Translations under genes and position numbers: made by a program
Assembly: GCF_016106035.1 (NCBI RefSeq)
Contig: NZ_JADKPZ010000005.1
Span: forward strand, 1 to 64,000
Direction of reading: 5' to 3'
DNA: 64,000 nucleotides
Source: Arcobacter vandammei
GTDB lineage: Bacteria; Campylobacterota; Campylobacteria; Campylobacterales; Arcobacteraceae
Part shown: positions 61,329 to 64,000 of the stretch, piece by piece
How positions within the stretch are numbered: the first letter of the stretch is position 1
Layout of the letters: every line of letters begins with the position of its first letter
Notes under the pieces: generated by a model
What the model was told of the DNA's origin: nothing
Database searches by the model: none
What the model saw: only the letters and a program-made list of their open reading frames with translations

Positions 61329-62471
61329 TTGAAAAGCAATTTATTAATTATCATATATGGACTTATTGTTACTATGTCGGTTATGTATGCTACACAACCA
61401 CTTCAGCCACTTTTAGCTAAAGAGTTTGATATTACAATTATTGAAGCCTCACAATTTACAGCTATAATTTTATTCTTTTTAGCAATTGCTCCAATAATTT
61501 ATGGATACATTTTAGAAAAAGTAGATGCAAAAAAGATGTTAATAAATGCTTCTATGGTTTTACTTATTACAAATATATTTTTAGGTCTATCAAAAACTTA
61601 TGAATTTTTCTTATTTTTTAGATTTTGTGAAGCTTTGGTAATTCCTGCTATTTTAACCTCTTTGATGAGTATTTTGGCAAATATAGATAAAGAAAATGTA
61701 AAATTTAATATGTCTATTTATGTTGCAGGAACTGTATTTGGTGGGCTTGTTGGAAGAGTTTTTTCAGGCTTTATTGCTTCAATTTTCTCTTATGAGTTTG
61801 TTTTTTACTCTTTATCTTTTGCTATATTGTTATCTATTATTTTGATTAAAAAACTAAATTTTCAAGGTGAAGCAACAATAATAAAACCAAAATTCTCAGA
61901 TATTATTTATATCTTAAAAGATAGAAGATTTTTGATAGTTTATTTTGTAATGTTTTGCTTGTTTTTCGTATTTTCTGGAGTTTTAAATGTTTTACCATTT
62001 AGAGCAAAAAGCTTATCAGAAGATTTTTCAGAGTTTCAAATTGCACTTTTGTATTTAGGTTATGGTATGGGAATTTTGGTATCTTTAAACTCTAAAAAAA
62101 TTGTAAACTTCTTTAAAAATGAGATAAATACGATTTTTGCTTCTATAATCTTTTTTATTTTTACCATTTTATCTTTACTTGTGAGTGATATTTTATACCT
62201 TTTCTTACTTATATTTTTGGTTTGTATAGGAATGTTTACAACTCATACTGTTAGCACTCAACTTGCAAACTCTATGAAAGCTTCGCAAAAATCTCTAACA
62301 TCTGGAATGTATCTTACTTTTTACTATCTTGGTGGTGCAAGTGGTTCTATTTTCCCTTCATATATTTATAAAGCTTTTGGTTGGGATATTATGCTTATTT
62401 GTTTTGTCTTTTTACTTTTATTTGTCTCTTTTGTAGTATTTATAAATATAAAGCTATTTAGAGCTTCATAA
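61329..62471 (+). CDS. Major facilitator superfamily transporter
   Basis: The 380-residue protein has 12 predicted membrane helices. The start MSVMYATQPLQPLLAKEFDI and the loop YVAGTVFGGLVGRVFSGF (MFS motif) resemble YnfM-type drug/metabolite exporters. The substrate is unknown. It starts with TTG 61329, with AAGGAAG 6 nt upstream. Its 3' end overlaps the convergent maf gene by 14 bp. Confidence 0.87.
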   Translation: MKSNLLIIIYGLIVTMSVMYATQPLQPLLAKEFDITIIEASQFTAIILFFLAIAPIIYGYILEKVDAKKMLINASMVLLITNIFLGLSKTYEFFLFFRFCEALVIPAILTSLMSILANIDKENVKFNMSIYVAGTVFGGLVGRVFSGFIASIFSYEFVFYSLSFAILLSIILIKKLNFQGEATIIKPKFSDIIYILKDRRFLIVYFVMFCLFFVFSGVLNVLPFRAKSLSEDFSEFQIALLYLGYGMGILVSLNSKKIVNFFKNEINTIFASIIFFIFTILSLLVSDILYLFLLIFLVCIGMFTTHTVSTQLANSMKASQKSLTSGMYLTFYYLGGASGSIFPSYIYKAFGWDIMLICFVFLLLFVSFVVFINIKLFRAS

Positions 62472-63009
62472 AAGGGATTAGTTTTTCAATACTTAAGCCC
62501 ATAGCCGTACTTTCAAGCCCCACAACACTTTTTATATATGGCTTACAAAATCCTTCAACCATAATAGCTCCTGCTTTTCCAAAGCACTCACCACTATCTA
62601 AGTAGTTTTGCATATCTTTTTTATCAAATTCTTTAAAATCATAAGTTGTAATAGAAATATCTATAAGTTCAATACTTTTACTTTTATAAATCATACAAGA
62701 GATAACACTGGTTTGGTTTCCACTTTGAAGTTCCAGCATAGCTTTTGCATCATCGTAATTTTTTGCTTTTCTCAAAAGCTTTCCTTCACAAGTAACCACA
62801 CTATCAGCAACAAGAAGTGGCATATCAACAACTCCATATTTAGAGTAAAGCTCATCAAATTTCCCTTTGGTAGCTATGTAGCAAAACTCTTTTGGATCTT
62901 GTGTTTTTATACTATCTTCATCAAAATCTCCACCATTTTGTATAAAATCAATTTTAAAATCTCTTAATATTTTTGCTCGTGTAGGTGAATTTGAACCTAG
63001 TCTTATCAA
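62458..63009 (-). CDS. maf: Maf-family nucleoside triphosphate pyrophosphatase
   Basis: Maf proteins remove non-canonical or selected NTPs and affect septum formation. The 183-residue product has the start LGSNSPTRAKILRDFKIDF with the SxxR motif, ATKGKFDELYSKY, LLVADSVVTCEGKLL near residue 68 (catalytic Asp) and SVVGLESTAMGLSIEKLIPF at the end. It is convergent with and overlaps the MFS gene. Confidence 0.9.
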   Translation of the reverse strand: MIRLGSNSPTRAKILRDFKIDFIQNGGDFDEDSIKTQDPKEFCYIATKGKFDELYSKYGVVDMPLLVADSVVTCEGKLLRKAKNYDDAKAMLELQSGNQTSVISCMIYKSKSIELIDISITTYDFKEFDKKDMQNYLDSGECFGKAGAIMVEGFCKPYIKSVVGLESTAMGLSIEKLIPFMKL

Positions 63010-63081
63010 TTTTTTACCTTTTATTTTTCTTTGGATTATACAAAGTTTTACTATAATACATTTTTAAAAAAAAGGTTTATA

Positions 63082-64000
63082 ATGTTGATTTTATCTAGGT
63101 TTTCTGGAGTTTTGATTTTTTTAAGTTTTATTTTTGGTGTATATTCTTATTTTTTTGATAGTAGCTTAAAACTTATTTCAATTTTTTGTATTTGGATAGC
63201 TTCTTTTTTATTATTTTTTACAATCAAAGCCAAAAAACTAACTTTAATTCTTCTTTCTTTTTCTTTTTTGGCTTTTATTTATAGCTATTTAAATGGTTTT
63301 TATATAGATTTTACAAAAGCTTTTAGTATAAATTTAAATCTTTTATTGCTTCTTATAGCTGTAGGATTTTTAAAATTAATAGCAACTCCAAGAAGTGAAA
63401 AAAATATTGAACTTCCAAGTGGAAAAGCATCATTTATAAAAACTTATCTAAGTATTCATCTTTTTGGTTCTATCATAAATATCTCATCTTTGCTTTTAGT
63501 TGCAGATAAAATGTACAAAAAAACAAAGCTCTCGCCACTACAAATTATTGTTTTGACAAGATCATTTGCAAGTGATGCTTACTGGTCACCATTTTTTGTG
63601 GCATTTGCAGCAGCATTAACTTATGCTCCAAATCTAAATACCTTCTCAATACTCTCTTTTGGGCTATTCTTAGCACTTTCTAGTTTTGTTTTGACATATT
63701 TTGAAGTTACAAAAAGTAAGTTTGAAATAGAAAGTTTTAGTGGTTACCCTCTCTCTTTGCAAACTTTGTACTTACCACTTCTTTTAGCTTTTTTTGTTTT
63801 AATAACTCACTATATATATGAAGATTTACAAATAATTTTACTAATATCATCTTTTGCATTTTTACTTACAGTATTGATTTTACCTATAAAAAAGGGTTTC
63901 AAAGATAGTTTTAAAATTCTAAAATTTCATATTATAGATGACTTACCAAAAATGAAGAATGAAATTTCACTTTTTTTAGTAGCTGGACTTTTTGGAATAT
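63082..64000 (+). CDS. Polytopic membrane protein, partial (runs off the window)
   Basis: The frame is open from ATG 63082 (AAAGG 6 nt upstream) to the window end, 306 codons with no stop. It has about eight to nine membrane helices. A conserved-looking stretch, SPLQIIVLTRSFASDAYWSP, near residue 150 and AFAAALTYAPN are in the middle. The layout recalls ion-transporter-superfamily permeases, but I cannot name the family. The gene is truncated only by the window. Confidence 0.7.
   Translation, partial: MLILSRFSGVLIFLSFIFGVYSYFFDSSLKLISIFCIWIASFLLFFTIKAKKLTLILLSFSFLAFIYSYLNGFYIDFTKAFSINLNLLLLLIAVGFLKLIATPRSEKNIELPSGKASFIKTYLSIHLFGSIINISSLLLVADKMYKKTKLSPLQIIVLTRSFASDAYWSPFFVAFAAALTYAPNLNTFSILSFGLFLALSSFVLTYFEVTKSKFEIESFSGYPLSLQTLYLPLLLAFFVLITHYIYEDLQIILLISSFAFLLTVLILPIKKGFKDSFKILKFHIIDDLPKMKNEISLFLVAGLFGI

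Overview
The window is AT-rich chromosomal DNA from a member of the Campylobacterota, most likely the Arcobacter group (Aliarcobacter/Arcobacter). This rests on protein character and gene order. hrcA-grpE-dnaK lies under a CIRCE element. An htrA / response regulator / histidine kinase block matches the htrA-cprRS block of Campylobacter jejuni. Also typical are the tatA-argS and lysA-pheA-hisC-dxs arrangements, a class Ia nrdAB pair with the Campylobacter-type insertion in NrdA, and strong use of A/T-ending codons. I ran no database search; names rest on motifs and family knowledge.

Layout. 1-360: a probable IS21-family end and a gene remnant. 480-4025: heat-shock operon. 4036-10750: a small zinc-ribbon membrane protein, MltA, Psd, a CACHE-HAMP-GGDEF-EAL protein, the RimB-like/RimK pair and a rhodanese. 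10879-15264: thioredoxin, DsbD, a TauE/SafE-type exporter and a DASS anion transporter. 15393-18982: SGNH hydrolase, Wzz-like protein, transglutaminase-like protein, a Cys-rich protein and an RluA-type synthase. 19037-25207: purB, nrdA, nrdB and an OmpA-like/HhH membrane pair. 25225-30367 (minus): CprS-like kinase, CprR-like regulator, HtrA and IlvD. 30556-30857: tRNA-Leu, tRNA-Ser, tRNA-Cys. 30858-35649: an accessory segment. 36193-39181 (minus): an ABC exporter with a CPFC membrane protein. 39241-50715: dksA, truD, a BamB/YfgM-like pair, ctpA, purC-purS-purQ, plsC, crcB, two tatA copies, argS and a nadD-rsfS fusion. 50806-54547: gap-pgk-tpiA-fabI. 54791-60050: lysA-pheA-hisC-dxs. 60212-64000: cytochrome c peroxidase, MFS transporter, Maf and a partial membrane protein.

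Most of the window is core metabolism and envelope biology. The unusual part is the accessory segment next to the tRNA cluster. It holds an Eco57I-like type IIG restriction-modification gene, a downstream protein that appears split by a one-base frameshift, and a 54-residue antitoxin-like protein. It also holds a roughly 400-bp cassette between near-identical 48-bp direct repeats. In the cassette a consensus promoter drives a terminator-ended leader, followed by a 20-residue hydrophobic peptide (MNTLIVVIILVCFVLVTKAY) much like the Ibs toxins of E. coli; a plausible opposing promoter could make a Sib-like antisense RNA.

Five copies of a small palindromic repeat (8-bp arms, mostly a 2-nt centre, then TTCCGAT or a variant) occur only in this segment. 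Two of them sit in frame inside the restriction-modification gene and encode part of the protein. This recalls the protein-coding palindromic elements of Rickettsia.

Several convergent gene pairs share hairpin terminators that overlap the stop codons, which points to a compact genome.
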